In this document: positions 34,792 through 44,326 of the stretch, piece by piece | Position numbering within the stretch: the stretch's first letter is position 1 | How the letters are laid out: every line of letters begins with the position of its first letter | Assembly: GCA_934270345.1 (NCBI GenBank) | Contig: CAKQPT010000011.1 | Coordinates: 7,817 to 71,816 of the forward strand | From: an uncultured Oribacterium sp. | GTDB taxonomy: Bacteria > Bacillota > Clostridia > Lachnospirales > Lachnospiraceae | Direction: 5' to 3' | DNA: 64,000 bases | Program-made: the position numbers and the translations under genes | The notes under the pieces: model-generated | Told to the model about the DNA's origin: nothing | The model's input: only the letters and a program-made list of their open reading frames with translations | Database searches by the model: none

Positions 34792-35970
34792 TTATATCAG
34801 TTTTTTCCGTTCCTGACGACGTTTCCGGCGCACCCGGTTGATATATCGCTCGAAGGCACCGCTGTTCAGATACTCCGCGAGCACATACTGATCATAGGTC
34901 GGAACCGTGCAGGAGTAGAAGCTGATCCTCGCCTTCAGCTCCGCCGCCCGCTTCTTCGGAAGCAGCATATAGCCGGTTCGGATCGCCGGCGAGATGGTCT
35001 TCGTGAAGGTGTTCATATAGATGACCGTCTCCTCCGGTGCGAGTGAAAAGAGTGTGTCCTCCGATTTCGTCGAGGGTGAGAATTCGGAGGCGTAATCATC
35101 CTCGATGATCATCGCCTGTCGCTGTTTCGCCCAGGAGATGTACTCCTGCCGCTTGCCGGCCGTCGCCGTCACACCGCTCGGATAGGAGTCGAAGGGCGTC
35201 ACATGCAGCACGCCTGCGTCCGAACGCCGGAGCTCGCTCGAGTGAATGCCGTGATGCCCGAGCTTCAGAAGTTCACAGTGCGCACCGTTCGCCTCATACA
35301 CCCTCCGTATCTTCTCATAGGAAGGATCCTCCAGCGCATAGACCCGCTCACGCCCGAGCATCTGCACGATCAGGCTGTAGAGGTACTCGGATCCGGCCCC
35401 CACGATGATCTGCGAAACATCGACATGGATGCCCCGGCTCCGCTGCAGGTAGCGCGCGATGCTCTCGCGGAAGTAGAGTGTCCCCTCGTTCGGCGAGCGC
35501 TGCATGCACTCCTCCGCATATTCCGACAGCACCCGCCGCATCGTCCGTGCGAAGCCCGCGAAGGAGAGCTCCGCTGCCGCGGCCTCGTACTGATCCGTCG
35601 CCGATGCGCCTTCTGCCTGGGCCAATGCTGAGATTCTGGACCCTCCCGCCGACGCGGCGGACAGACGGGACGTGTTGTCCACTGCCTGCCGGTCGTCTGC
35701 ATTGTCCGAAGCATCCCCGACGGGGAAGGCGTCCTCCGAGCGGTAGCAGACGAAGTAGCCGCTGCGCTCGCGCGCCTCGATGTAGCCCTCGTCGATGAGG
35801 AGATTGTAGGCGTGCTCCACCGTGATGACGGAGGTATCGGTCTGCTCTGCCATCGTCCGCTTCGACGGTACGCGCTCACCGGGAGCATAGGCACCACTCG
35901 TGATGTCACCACGGAGCGCTTCGTAAATCTTCAGATAGGCTGGTCGTTTCGTTTCATCTGCTGGTCGCAT
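34792..35970 (-). CDS. MocR-type regulator (GntR HTH plus aminotransferase domain), C-terminally short
   Basis: PLP-binding transcription regulator. A winged-helix GntR domain (PAYLKIYEALRGDI...VPSKRTMAEQ) is followed by a low-complexity linker (Asp/Ala/Ser-rich, about 50 residues) and a fold-type I aminotransferase domain with PLP lysine in TFTKTISPAIRTGYM. MocR proteins usually run to 450-480 residues; this one stops at about 392, directly after the RRKRRQERK helix, so roughly the last 70-80 residues of the small domain are missing. The stop codon is 25 bases before the lspA-like ATG. Start taken at the ATG 35970 rather than TTG 35991. A - strand TATAAT at 36011-36006 with a weak TTCGCA 17 nt upstream is the likely promoter. 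Confidence 0.8.
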   Translation of the reverse strand: MRPADETKRPAYLKIYEALRGDITSGAYAPGERVPSKRTMAEQTDTSVITVEHAYNLLIDEGYIEARERSGYFVCYRSEDAFPVGDASDNADDRQAVDNTSRLSAASAGGSRISALAQAEGASATDQYEAAAAELSFAGFARTMRRVLSEYAEECMQRSPNEGTLYFRESIARYLQRSRGIHVDVSQIIVGAGSEYLYSLIVQMLGRERVYALEDPSYEKIRRVYEANGAHCELLKLGHHGIHSSELRRSDAGVLHVTPFDSYPSGVTATAGKRQEYISWAKQRQAMIIEDDYASEFSPSTKSEDTLFSLAPEETVIYMNTFTKTISPAIRTGYMLLPKKRAAELKARISFYSCTVPTYDQYVLAEYLNSGAFERYINRVRRKRRQERKKLI

Positions 35971-36158
35971 AATTTCTCTTTTCTGATGCAAATTCCCATG
36001 GTCAGATTATAACATGAAAATTTCGATGTGCGAAATCCGCGCCAGCATATATACTATAGCTTCAGAACCGAAGCGGATGCAGTGCCGGTAGAGTATGCCC
36101 GTGGCGCACGGAATGCGATCGGATATCGGCGGGGCTTCGGACAGGATACTACAATTTC

Positions 36159-37382
<1,224 letters not shown>

Positions 37383-37432
37383 GAAGCAGGGACGCCCGAG
37401 ACCGGAAAACGCAGGTCTTTTCGCAGAAACCT

Positions 37433-37460
37433 TGCTAGTCATACCGCGTTTTGTTATAAT
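37433..37460 (+). promoter_or_regulatory. Promoter of secDF
   Basis: TTGCTA (37433-37438), 16-nt spacer, TATAAT (37455-37460). Confidence 0.72.
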
Positions 37461-37542
37461 ATCGTTTGCTATTGCCCTCAGGTGGGGTCTCTGTACACGC
37501 CCGGGAGCCGGCAAATTTTATATAATAAAGGAAGATTTTCCA

Positions 37543-39738
37543 ATGAACAAGAAGATGAAGGGTGCACTGGGACTTCTGGCAGTGCTGGCGATTACCGTCG
37601 GTTTCTGCTTTCTCGGAGTTCATGGTGCGAAGGACATTAAGCTGGGCCTGGATCTGAACGGCGGTGTTTCCATCACCTACCAGACCACCGAAGACAACCC
37701 GACCTCCGAGCAGATGTCGGATACCGTCTATAAGCTCCAGCTGAAGGCACAGGGCTACTCGACCGAGGCCCAGGTTTACCAGGAGGGAAGCAATCGTATC
37801 AACATCGATATCCCTGGTGCGACCGATGCAAATGAAATCCTCGAGGAGCTCGGTGAGCCGGGTACACTCCAGTTTGCAGATTCGCAGGGCCAGGTACTCC
37901 TGACCGGTGATGATGTAAAGAACGCAAGTGCGGGCATGACGGATCAGAACGGATCCCGTCAGTACATCATCCAGCTTCAGTTTAACGATGCCGGTGCGAA
38001 GAAGTTCGCAGACGCAACGGCTGCCAATGTCGGCAAGCCACTCTACATCATCTATAACGACCAGATCATCTCCGCTCCGAACGTGCAGGAAGCCATCACC
38101 GGCGGACAGGCATCCATCACCGGTATCACGGATTATGATGAGGCTACCCGCATCGCATCCACGATCCGTATCGGTGCACTTCCGGTACAGCTCACCGAGC
38201 TTCGTTCGAACGTCATCGGTGCCACCCTCGGACAGGAAGCAATTTCAACTTCCCTCCGTGCAGGTCTCGTCGGTCTCATCCTCGTCATGCTCTTCATGAT
38301 CGCGGTATACAGACTGCCGGGCTTCGTAGCATCCCTTGCGCTGATCATGTACACCGGCCTCGAGCTCGTGCTTCTGCAGGCCTTTGAGGTCACCCTGACA
38401 CTTCCGGGTATCGCCGGTATCATCCTTTCCGTCGGTATGGCCGTCGATGCCAATGTCATCATCTTCACACGTATGAAGGAAGAGCTGGGTGCCGGCCGCA
38501 CCATCGAGCAGGCAGTGAAGGCCGGATACAGCAAGGCACTTTCCGCCATCATCGATGGTAATGTCACGACCCTCATCGCCGCAGCCGTTCTCTACCTGAG
38601 AGGCTCCGGAACCGTCAAGGGCTTCGCAACGACCCTGGCCATCGGTATCGTGATCTCCCTGATCACCGCACTTTTCGTTACGAGAGCACTCCTTGCATGC
38701 TTCATCAGCTTCGGCTGCACGAGTCCGGCGCTCTATGGCGTACGTAAGGATGTGAAGGTGCTTGATTTCATCAAGTTCCGTAAGATCGCCTATACGATCT
38801 CCGCGGTGCTCATCATCGCAGGCTTCCTGTTCATGGGCATGAATAAGGCTTCCCTCGGAAACCTGTTCAACTATGACCTCGATTTCCAGGGTGGTTCGTC
38901 TACGAACGTTACCTTCAACGAGGACATGTCCCTCGAGGAGATCGATGCGAAGGTTGCACCGATCTTCAAGAACATCACCGGTGGTACCGCTTCCGTACAG
39001 GCTTCGAAGGTTGCCGGCACGAACGAGGTCATCATCAAGACCAGAACCCTGACGACCGAGGAGCGTACCGAGCTCTATAAGGATCTCGTCGACGAGTTCC
39101 AGGTCGATGAAGCGAAGATCACGACGGAGAATATCTCCGGTGCCGTATCGAAGGAGATGAAGACCGATGCCGTCTGGGCATTCCTGATCGCCATCGTCTG
39201 CATGCTGATCTACATCTGGATTCGTTTCAAGGACATCAAGTTTGCGTCCGCAGCCGTTATGGCGCTGACCCACGATGTTCTGATCACAACCGCGTTCTAT
39301 GCAGCACTGAAGTGGGCCGTCGGCTCCACCTTCATCGCCTGCATCCTGACCATCGTCGGTTATTCGATCAATGCGACCATCGTCGTGTTCGACCGTATCC
39401 GTGAGAACCTTGAGGATCCGACCAAGCGTGGCGATCTGAAGAACGTCGTCAACGACGCGATTTCCCAGACCTTCACACGTTCGATCAATACCTCCCTCAC
39501 GACCTTCATCATGGTCCTGGTGCTCTTCGTGATGGGCGTATCCTCCATCCGTGATTTCACCATGCCGCTGATGGTTGGTATCGTATCCGGCTGCTGGTCC
39601 TCCGTCACGATCGCCGGTCCGCTCTGGTATGATCTCAGCATGTACGCTGCGAAGAAGAAGGCAGCGAAGAAGGCCGCCGAGAAGGCAGCAAAGGCTGAAA
39701 AGAAGTCACAGAAGATGAAGAAGGGCGCGCAGGTATAA
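37543..39738 (+). CDS. secDF: Protein translocase fusion protein SecDF
   Basis: Proton-driven accessory of the Sec translocon, here SecD and SecF fused in one 731-aa protein with about 12 transmembrane helices. The start at 37543 follows AAAGGAAG. The SecD half has DLNGGV, the P1 periplasmic domain and GMAVDANVIIFTRMKEEL. The SecF half repeats the plan with DFQGGSSTNV and GYSINATIVVFDRIREN. The Lys/Ala-rich C-terminal tail (AAKKKAAKKAAEKAAKAEKK) is a cytoplasmic extension. yajC, another Sec accessory, is encoded far away at 61888. Confidence 0.94.
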   Translation: MNKKMKGALGLLAVLAITVGFCFLGVHGAKDIKLGLDLNGGVSITYQTTEDNPTSEQMSDTVYKLQLKAQGYSTEAQVYQEGSNRINIDIPGATDANEILEELGEPGTLQFADSQGQVLLTGDDVKNASAGMTDQNGSRQYIIQLQFNDAGAKKFADATAANVGKPLYIIYNDQIISAPNVQEAITGGQASITGITDYDEATRIASTIRIGALPVQLTELRSNVIGATLGQEAISTSLRAGLVGLILVMLFMIAVYRLPGFVASLALIMYTGLELVLLQAFEVTLTLPGIAGIILSVGMAVDANVIIFTRMKEELGAGRTIEQAVKAGYSKALSAIIDGNVTTLIAAAVLYLRGSGTVKGFATTLAIGIVISLITALFVTRALLACFISFGCTSPALYGVRKDVKVLDFIKFRKIAYTISAVLIIAGFLFMGMNKASLGNLFNYDLDFQGGSSTNVTFNEDMSLEEIDAKVAPIFKNITGGTASVQASKVAGTNEVIIKTRTLTTEERTELYKDLVDEFQVDEAKITTENISGAVSKEMKTDAVWAFLIAIVCMLIYIWIRFKDIKFASAAVMALTHDVLITTAFYAALKWAVGSTFIACILTIVGYSINATIVVFDRIRENLEDPTKRGDLKNVVNDAISQTFTRSINTSLTTFIMVLVLFVMGVSSIRDFTMPLMVGIVSGCWSSVTIAGPLWYDLSMYAAKKKAAKKAAEKAAKAEKKSQKMKKGAQV

Positions 39739-39762
39739 GTCCCGCGGCTTTCAACAGAGCGC

Positions 39763-39824
39763 TTGACGTATCTGTAAATCTCCGTTACATTAGAGACCGA
39801 TCCTTCGGGATCGGTCTTTTTCTA
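39763..39824 (+). promoter_or_regulatory. Terminator of secDF overlapped by a promoter for tgt
   Basis: TTGACG (39763-39768), 17-nt spacer, TACATT (39786-39791) is a fair promoter. Six bases on, GACCGATCC, TTCG, GGATCGGTC, TTTTT (39796-39822) is a strong terminator. Transcripts arriving from secDF would contain the whole hairpin; transcripts starting from this promoter would begin at about 39798, inside its 5' arm, and so escape it. Confidence 0.65.
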
Positions 39825-39898
39825 TCTAAAAGTACTTTACGCGCCGGGCTGCTTTCCCGGTCTGCGTTTGAGAGAATCAAGAAATCGAGGTTCAGAAA

Positions 39899-41080
39899 AT
39901 GAAGTATGAAATTGTCGCGACCAGCGGACGCGCGAAATCCGCTCACATGGAGACGGTACATGGAAGCATCGAAACGCCGGTCTTCATGAATGTCGGCACC
40001 GTCGCTGCCATCAAGGGCGGCGTGTCGACGGATGATCTTCGGGAGATCGGCACCCAGGTCGAGCTCAGCAACACCTACCACCTGCACGTGCGTACCGGTG
40101 ATCAGCTCATCAAGGAGTTCGGTGGTCTCCACCAGTTTATGAACTGGGATCGTCCGATCCTGACCGACTCCGGCGGATTCCAGGTCTTCTCCCTGGCTGG
40201 CACCGGACGGAAGATCAAGGAGGAGGGTGTTACCTTCCACAGCCACATCGACGGCCGTCGTATCTTTATGGGCCCGGAGGAGTCGATGCAGATCCAGTCC
40301 AATCTCGGCTCGACCATCGCGATGGCCTTCGACGAGTGCCCGCCGGCCCTCGAGGACCGGAAGTACATCGTGCCGTCCGTCGAGCGTACGACCCGCTGGC
40401 TGCAGCGCTGTAAGGATGAGATGGCCCGTCTCAACAGCCTGCCGGATACCGTGAATAAGGAGCAGCTGCTCTTCGCCATCAACCAGGGTGGTATCTTCGA
40501 GGACATCCGTACGGCCCATGCCGATACGATTTCCGCGATGAACCTCGACGGCTATGCGGTCGGTGGCCTCGCGGTCGGCGAGACCCACGAGCAGATGTAC
40601 CACATCCTCGATGTCGTGGTGCCGCACCTGCCGAAGGAGAAGCCGACCTACCTCATGGGCGTCGGTACCCCGGCGAACATCATCGAAGCCGTGGACAGAG
40701 GCATTGACTTCTTCGACTGCGTATACCCGTCGAGAAACGGACGTCACGGTCATGTCTATACGCACAAGGGAAAGATCAATCTCTTCAATCAGAAGTATGA
40801 GCTCGACCATCGTCCGATCGAGGAGGGCTGCAAGTGCCCGGTCTGCGCCGGACGAAAGCTCGCGGATGGTAGCTACACCGGCGGCTACAGCCGTGCCTAC
40901 ATCCGTCACCTCCTGAAGGCGAAGGAAATCCTCGGCATGCGCATGTGCGTACTGCATAATCTGTACTTCTATAACCACCTGACCGAGGAGATCCGCGACG
41001 CGATCCGTGGCGGCTACTGGGACAGCTGGAAGGTCGAGGCCCTCGAGAAGCTCGAGACCTACGATCGCGGCGAGGAATAA
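39899..41080 (+). CDS. tgt: tRNA-guanine transglycosylase
   Basis: Replaces the wobble guanine of GUN anticodons with preQ1 on the way to queuosine (393 aa). The nucleophile Asp and specificity region are seen in LTDSGGFQVFSL and GGLAVGE; the Zn site in CKCPVCAGRK together with the downstream His in CVLHNLYFYNHL. Length matches bacterial Tgt. GAGGTTC is a modest ribosome binding site. Genomic order secDF-tgt (often tgt-yajC-secDF in bacteria) is here reversed, with yajC moved elsewhere. Confidence 0.95.
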   Translation: MKYEIVATSGRAKSAHMETVHGSIETPVFMNVGTVAAIKGGVSTDDLREIGTQVELSNTYHLHVRTGDQLIKEFGGLHQFMNWDRPILTDSGGFQVFSLAGTGRKIKEEGVTFHSHIDGRRIFMGPEESMQIQSNLGSTIAMAFDECPPALEDRKYIVPSVERTTRWLQRCKDEMARLNSLPDTVNKEQLLFAINQGGIFEDIRTAHADTISAMNLDGYAVGGLAVGETHEQMYHILDVVVPHLPKEKPTYLMGVGTPANIIEAVDRGIDFFDCVYPSRNGRHGHVYTHKGKINLFNQKYELDHRPIEEGCKCPVCAGRKLADGSYTGGYSRAYIRHLLKAKEILGMRMCVLHNLYFYNHLTEEIRDAIRGGYWDSWKVEALEKLETYDRGEE

Positions 41081-41087
41081 ACATTCA

Positions 41088-41118
41088 GGCGTTCACCTCT
41101 GTGGTGGACGCCTTTTTT
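41088..41118 (+). terminator. Terminator after tgt
   Basis: GGCGTTCACC and GGTGGACGCC pair (one mismatch), then T6. Confidence 0.9.
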
Positions 41119-41236
41119 GATGAGCCGGTTCTCCAAGTCCTCACACCAGCGCGGGGAAAAGTTCTATGTCCGTCGCTATGGAGAGCTCCTCTGACATAAA
41201 ACTGATTTTTCGAAAAATCGCCCCACACAAAATGGT

Positions 41237-41265
41237 TTGATTGCGTAAAAAAATTATGCTATCAT
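41237..41265 (+). promoter_or_regulatory. Promoter of the AraC-family gene
   Basis: TTGATT (41237-41242), 17-nt spacer, TATCAT (41260-41265). Confidence 0.6.
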
Positions 41266-41321
41266 GACTTTATATTATTTTGGGAGAGTATAGTTCGGCG
41301 ATAGTCGGAATCGGAGACAGG

Positions 41322-42212
41322 ATGAACGCGATACTTTATGAGTCAATCAATACAGCAGAAGAGCGGCTGAAGGTCAGCCTGGACTGGCATGATGACCCGG
41401 AAATCATCTATTTTAAAAACGGGCACTACAAGCTGAGCCTGAACCTCCGGGAGTATGAGATCCAGGATGAGTGCATCTGCATCGTGAACGCCGGTGTGCT
41501 GCGCAAGCTCGAGTCCATCGGGACGAAGGGCAATGCCTACTCCCTCCGCTTTCATCTCGCGGATCTCTGCTTCCGTCAGGCGGAGGACCCGGTCAATACC
41601 GCCCTGCTCGAGCCGCTCGCTGGCGGACAGCTCTGCTTTTCCGACTTCATCACCGTATCGGATTTCGGTTTCCTGCAGATCCTGCGCCTGTTTAACGAGA
41701 TGGTGCGCCGCTTCCGTGACTACGGAACGAAGACCGAACAGGAGGACAGCTGTGTCCGGACCTATGCGCTGCCGGCGGTTGCCGATCAGCTGATGATCAT
41801 GGCGGACCTCCTGCGCCTCATCGCCATGTTCGACGCGAACGGCCTCGTTCACGAGCGCGAGGAGAGCGACTCCGAGAAGCAGGTGCTCGCCATCAAGGAG
41901 ACGATACAGTATATCCGTGAGCACTACCAGGAGAAGATCTATGTCCGGAACCTCTCCGAGCTCACTGGCCTCAACGAGCAGTACTTCATCCGCTTCTTCG
42001 GAAGCGTGACCGGCGAGTCTCCACTCGATTATATCAATGCCTATCGCGTGGAGCAGGCGGCCCGCCTCCTGAAGGACTCCGACACCCACGTCTATGAGAT
42101 CGCGGAGCAGTGCGGCTTCCATAATATCGGAAACTTCATCAAGATCTTCCGTTCCTTCATGGGACAGACACCACATAAATATCGCAAACAGTTTGGAAGA
42201 GAGGACGATTAA
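41322..42212 (+). CDS. AraC-family transcriptional regulator
   Basis: A 296-aa regulator with an N-terminal cupin-like sensing domain (residues about 1-190) and a C-terminal double helix-turn-helix. The signature is in IAEQCGFHNIGNFIKIFRSFMGQTPHKYRK, where GFHNIGNFIKIF corresponds to the usual GFxxxSYFxRxFK. The ATG at 41322 follows CGGAGACAGG. The ligand is unknown; such regulators often respond to sugars. The start of the next gene is three bases after its stop. Confidence 0.88.
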   Translation: MNAILYESINTAEERLKVSLDWHDDPEIIYFKNGHYKLSLNLREYEIQDECICIVNAGVLRKLESIGTKGNAYSLRFHLADLCFRQAEDPVNTALLEPLAGGQLCFSDFITVSDFGFLQILRLFNEMVRRFRDYGTKTEQEDSCVRTYALPAVADQLMIMADLLRLIAMFDANGLVHEREESDSEKQVLAIKETIQYIREHYQEKIYVRNLSELTGLNEQYFIRFFGSVTGESPLDYINAYRVEQAARLLKDSDTHVYEIAEQCGFHNIGNFIKIFRSFMGQTPHKYRKQFGREDD

Positions 42213-42215
42213 ACC

Positions 42216-42488
42216 ATGACCTTATATTACCCTGCAATCATTCGCAACAAGACAAACGACGGCTACCGCGTCGATTTCCTGGACCTCGACGACTGCTACG
42301 GCGTCGGCCCGACCGAAGAGGAGGCCCTCGCCGATGCCCGCTATAACGCCATCAACTGGATACAGCTCGAACTCGAGGACACCAACGACCTCCCGCCACA
42401 CACCGTGCAGGCCGATGTCCACCTGGCACCCGGCGAAAAGTACATCGACATGATGATCATCATGCCACGCGAAGGCTGGGATGAATAG
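42216..42488 (+). CDS. HicB-like protein without a HicA partner
   Basis: A 90-aa protein with the HicB partial RNase-H fold: YPAIIRNKTNDGYRVDFLDLDDCYGVG, then TEEEALADARYNAINWI. There is no C-terminal DNA-binding domain of HicB antitoxins, and no hicA toxin gene occurs on either side. It begins 3 bases after the AraC stop, with GAGGACGA as ribosome binding site, so it is cotranscribed with the regulator. It is more likely a solitary HicB-family protein than an active antitoxin. Confidence 0.75.
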   Translation: MTLYYPAIIRNKTNDGYRVDFLDLDDCYGVGPTEEEALADARYNAINWIQLELEDTNDLPPHTVQADVHLAPGEKYIDMMIIMPREGWDE

Positions 42489-42499
42489 AAGTTCAGTCA

Positions 42500-42729
42500 G
42501 AACCGCCGGAGCACCGGCACCTGAAACCATACGAAGAGGTCGTGAAAAATCAAAATTGTCTCCCTTAGAACCAGTTGGTGTGATTTTTCCTTGAACCCCC
42601 ACGAAATGCAGCTGTTTTCATCGAGAAAACAGCTGCGATTGAGTGGGGCCTACTGGTTCTTAGGGGGACAATTTTAGAGTTTTCCGAGCTCGTAGTACTG
42701 TGTTTCAGGTGCCGGCGCTCCGGCGGTTC
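42500..42729 (+). repeat. Covarying rod-hairpin element, copy 2
   Basis: Outer arms 42500-42527 and 42702-42729 pair over 28 bases with one mismatch, and their sequence is unrelated to that of copy 1. Conserved parts: CATACGAAGAGGTCGT on the 5' side, GAAAA/TTTTC with ATC/AGAG loop, a stem of about 25 bp with two T-T mismatches, the bulge TGTGATTTTTCCTTG, then inner arms around GCAGCTGTTTTC/GAAAACAGCTGC. CGAGCTCGTAGTACTGTG closes the 3' side. It lies between the HicB gene and the pyr promoter. Confidence 0.88.
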
Positions 42730-42759
42730 GAATGGCGGTTCGAATGGCGATTCGAATGG
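42724..42759 (+). repeat. Three tandem 12-bp repeats
   Basis: CGGTTCGAATGG occurs three times in tandem (third unit CGATTCGAATGG). The first unit overlaps the outer arm of the hairpin element; the last ends 13 bases before the pyrC -35 box. Each unit holds the palindrome TTCGAA. Confidence 0.85.
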
Positions 42760-42772
42760 CCGATTTCGCCCC

Positions 42773-42801
42773 TTGCAAAGGGGTACTCCCTGTGCTATAG
42801 T
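42773..42801 (+). promoter_or_regulatory. Promoter of the pyr operon
   Basis: TTGCAA (42773-42778), 17-nt spacer, TATAGT (42796-42801). The leader to the pyrC ATG is only about 30 nt, leaving no room for a PyrR-type attenuator before the first gene. Confidence 0.85.
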
Positions 42802-42837
42802 ATCTCGGAACTAAGGACCGCACGGATAGGAGGAACC

Positions 42838-44163
42838 ATGTCTACTCTTCTTAAAAATGCATCGATTTTCACGAAACAGGGCTTTCGAAAGCAGGACGTT
42901 CTGATCTCTGATCACAGAGTTCTGTTCACTGATTCCATTGACAATTTAACATCTGATACCATTGATGCCGTTTATGATTTAAACGGTTTGTTCATGATTC
43001 CGGGCTTCGTTGATGTACATGTACATTTACGTGAGCCCGGTTTTTCGTATAAGGAAACGATCCGTACCGGCACGGATGCTGCGGCGCATGGCGGATATAC
43101 GGCCGTCTGCGCGATGCCGAACCTGAAGCCGGCACCATCAAGTCTCGAGAACCTGCAGCCGGAGCTCGACGCGATCAAAAAGGATGCACTGGTGCATGTG
43201 TATCCGTATGGCACCATCACCGAGCAGCAGACCGGCCGAGGTGCCCTCGGAAAGATGGAGGAGATCGCACCGTATGTCATCGCCTACTCCGATGACGGAA
43301 AGGGCATGCAGGACGAGGCCTCCATGCGGGAGGCGATGCAGCGGGCGAAGAGCCTCGACCGTATGATCGTAGCGCACTGCGAGGACGAGCGTGAGCTCGT
43401 ACCGGGTGGCTGCATCCACGACGGCGAGTATGCACGTCTTCACCACCACATCGGCATCAACTCTGCGTCCGAGTGGAAGCAGGTCGAGCGGGATGTACGC
43501 CTCGCCGCAGAGACCGGTGTGCGCTACCATGTCTGCCACGTCTCCACGAAGGAATCCGTCGAGATCATCCGTGCGGCAAAGAAGGCCGGCACGCATGTGA
43601 CCGCCGAGACCGGACCACACTACCTCATGTTTACCGATATGGACCTGCAGGAGTCCGGCAGCTGGAAGATGAATCCGCCGATCCGCAGCGCCGAGGACCG
43701 TCATGCGCTCCTTGAGGGCATCAAGGACGGCACCATCGACTGCATCATCACGGACCATGCACCGCACAGTGCAGAGGAGAAGTCGAGAGGACTCGACAAG
43801 TCCGCCTTCGGTATCGTCGGTCTCGAGACCTGTTTCCCGGCACTGTACCGGAACCTCGTACTCCGTGACCCGGAGCATCCGACATCCGGTCAGGGCGCGA
43901 TCACACTGGAGAAGCTCATCGAGCTCATGTGCGTGAACCCGCGTCAGACCTTCGGCATCGCCGGCCCGCAGTACATCGAGGATGGCGTCGAAGCGGATCT
44001 CACGATCCTCGACCTCGATAAGGTATGGACCGTCGACAGTATGAAGTTCTACTCACAGGGACACAGCACCCTCTACGATGGCATGGAGGTGCAGGGCGAG
44101 GTCGTGAAGACCTTCGTCGCTGGCCGTGAAGTCTATGACCGCGAGAAGGGCATCGAGCGCTGA
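42838..44163 (+). CDS. pyrC: Dihydroorotase
   Basis: Cyclises carbamoyl aspartate to dihydroorotate, third step of pyrimidine synthesis (441 aa, type I). The start follows ATAGGAGG. Metal ligands: HVHLREPG near residue 60, His in IVAHCEDE and YHVCHVS, Asp in ITDHAPHS. Carboxylated-lysine position was not assigned with certainty. First gene of a seven-gene pyr cluster in which no carbamoyl-phosphate synthetase genes are included. Confidence 0.95.
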   Translation: MSTLLKNASIFTKQGFRKQDVLISDHRVLFTDSIDNLTSDTIDAVYDLNGLFMIPGFVDVHVHLREPGFSYKETIRTGTDAAAHGGYTAVCAMPNLKPAPSSLENLQPELDAIKKDALVHVYPYGTITEQQTGRGALGKMEEIAPYVIAYSDDGKGMQDEASMREAMQRAKSLDRMIVAHCEDERELVPGGCIHDGEYARLHHHIGINSASEWKQVERDVRLAAETGVRYHVCHVSTKESVEIIRAAKKAGTHVTAETGPHYLMFTDMDLQESGSWKMNPPIRSAEDRHALLEGIKDGTIDCIITDHAPHSAEEKSRGLDKSAFGIVGLETCFPALYRNLVLRDPEHPTSGQGAITLEKLIELMCVNPRQTFGIAGPQYIEDGVEADLTILDLDKVWTVDSMKFYSQGHSTLYDGMEVQGEVVKTFVAGREVYDREKGIER

Positions 44164-44326
44164 GCGATGGCCACGGAGCCACATCAGGCACGGAGCTGCC
44201 GGTCGTTGATCGCGAAATGCATCGCACGAGCGCATACATGATATAATCTGAGCATCAGGCAGAGCCCGCAGGGCGCGGACGAAGCCTTTCGATAAGAATA
44301 CAGAACAGGAGGAGAATCAGAGACCT

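Noticed and set aside
42601..42602. Small - strand frames over the repeat elements giving similar peptides (F-x-R-P-L-R-M)
   Set aside because: The similarity comes from the shared nucleotide sequence CATACGgAGAGG of the repeat; no ribosome binding sites and the frames break within the hairpin.
42724..42759. GGTTCGAAT triplets as possible tRNA T-arms
   Set aside because: Three units repeat every 12 bases with no acceptor, D- or anticodon stems around them; no tRNA gene was found anywhere in the window.
42724..42759. Possible CRISPR array
   Set aside because: Units are contiguous with no spacers and no cas genes occur in the window.
44230..44260. Internal promoter before pyrK based on ATATAAT
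   Set aside because: No -35 element at 16-18 bases upstream; the operon reads as one unit from the pyrC promoter.
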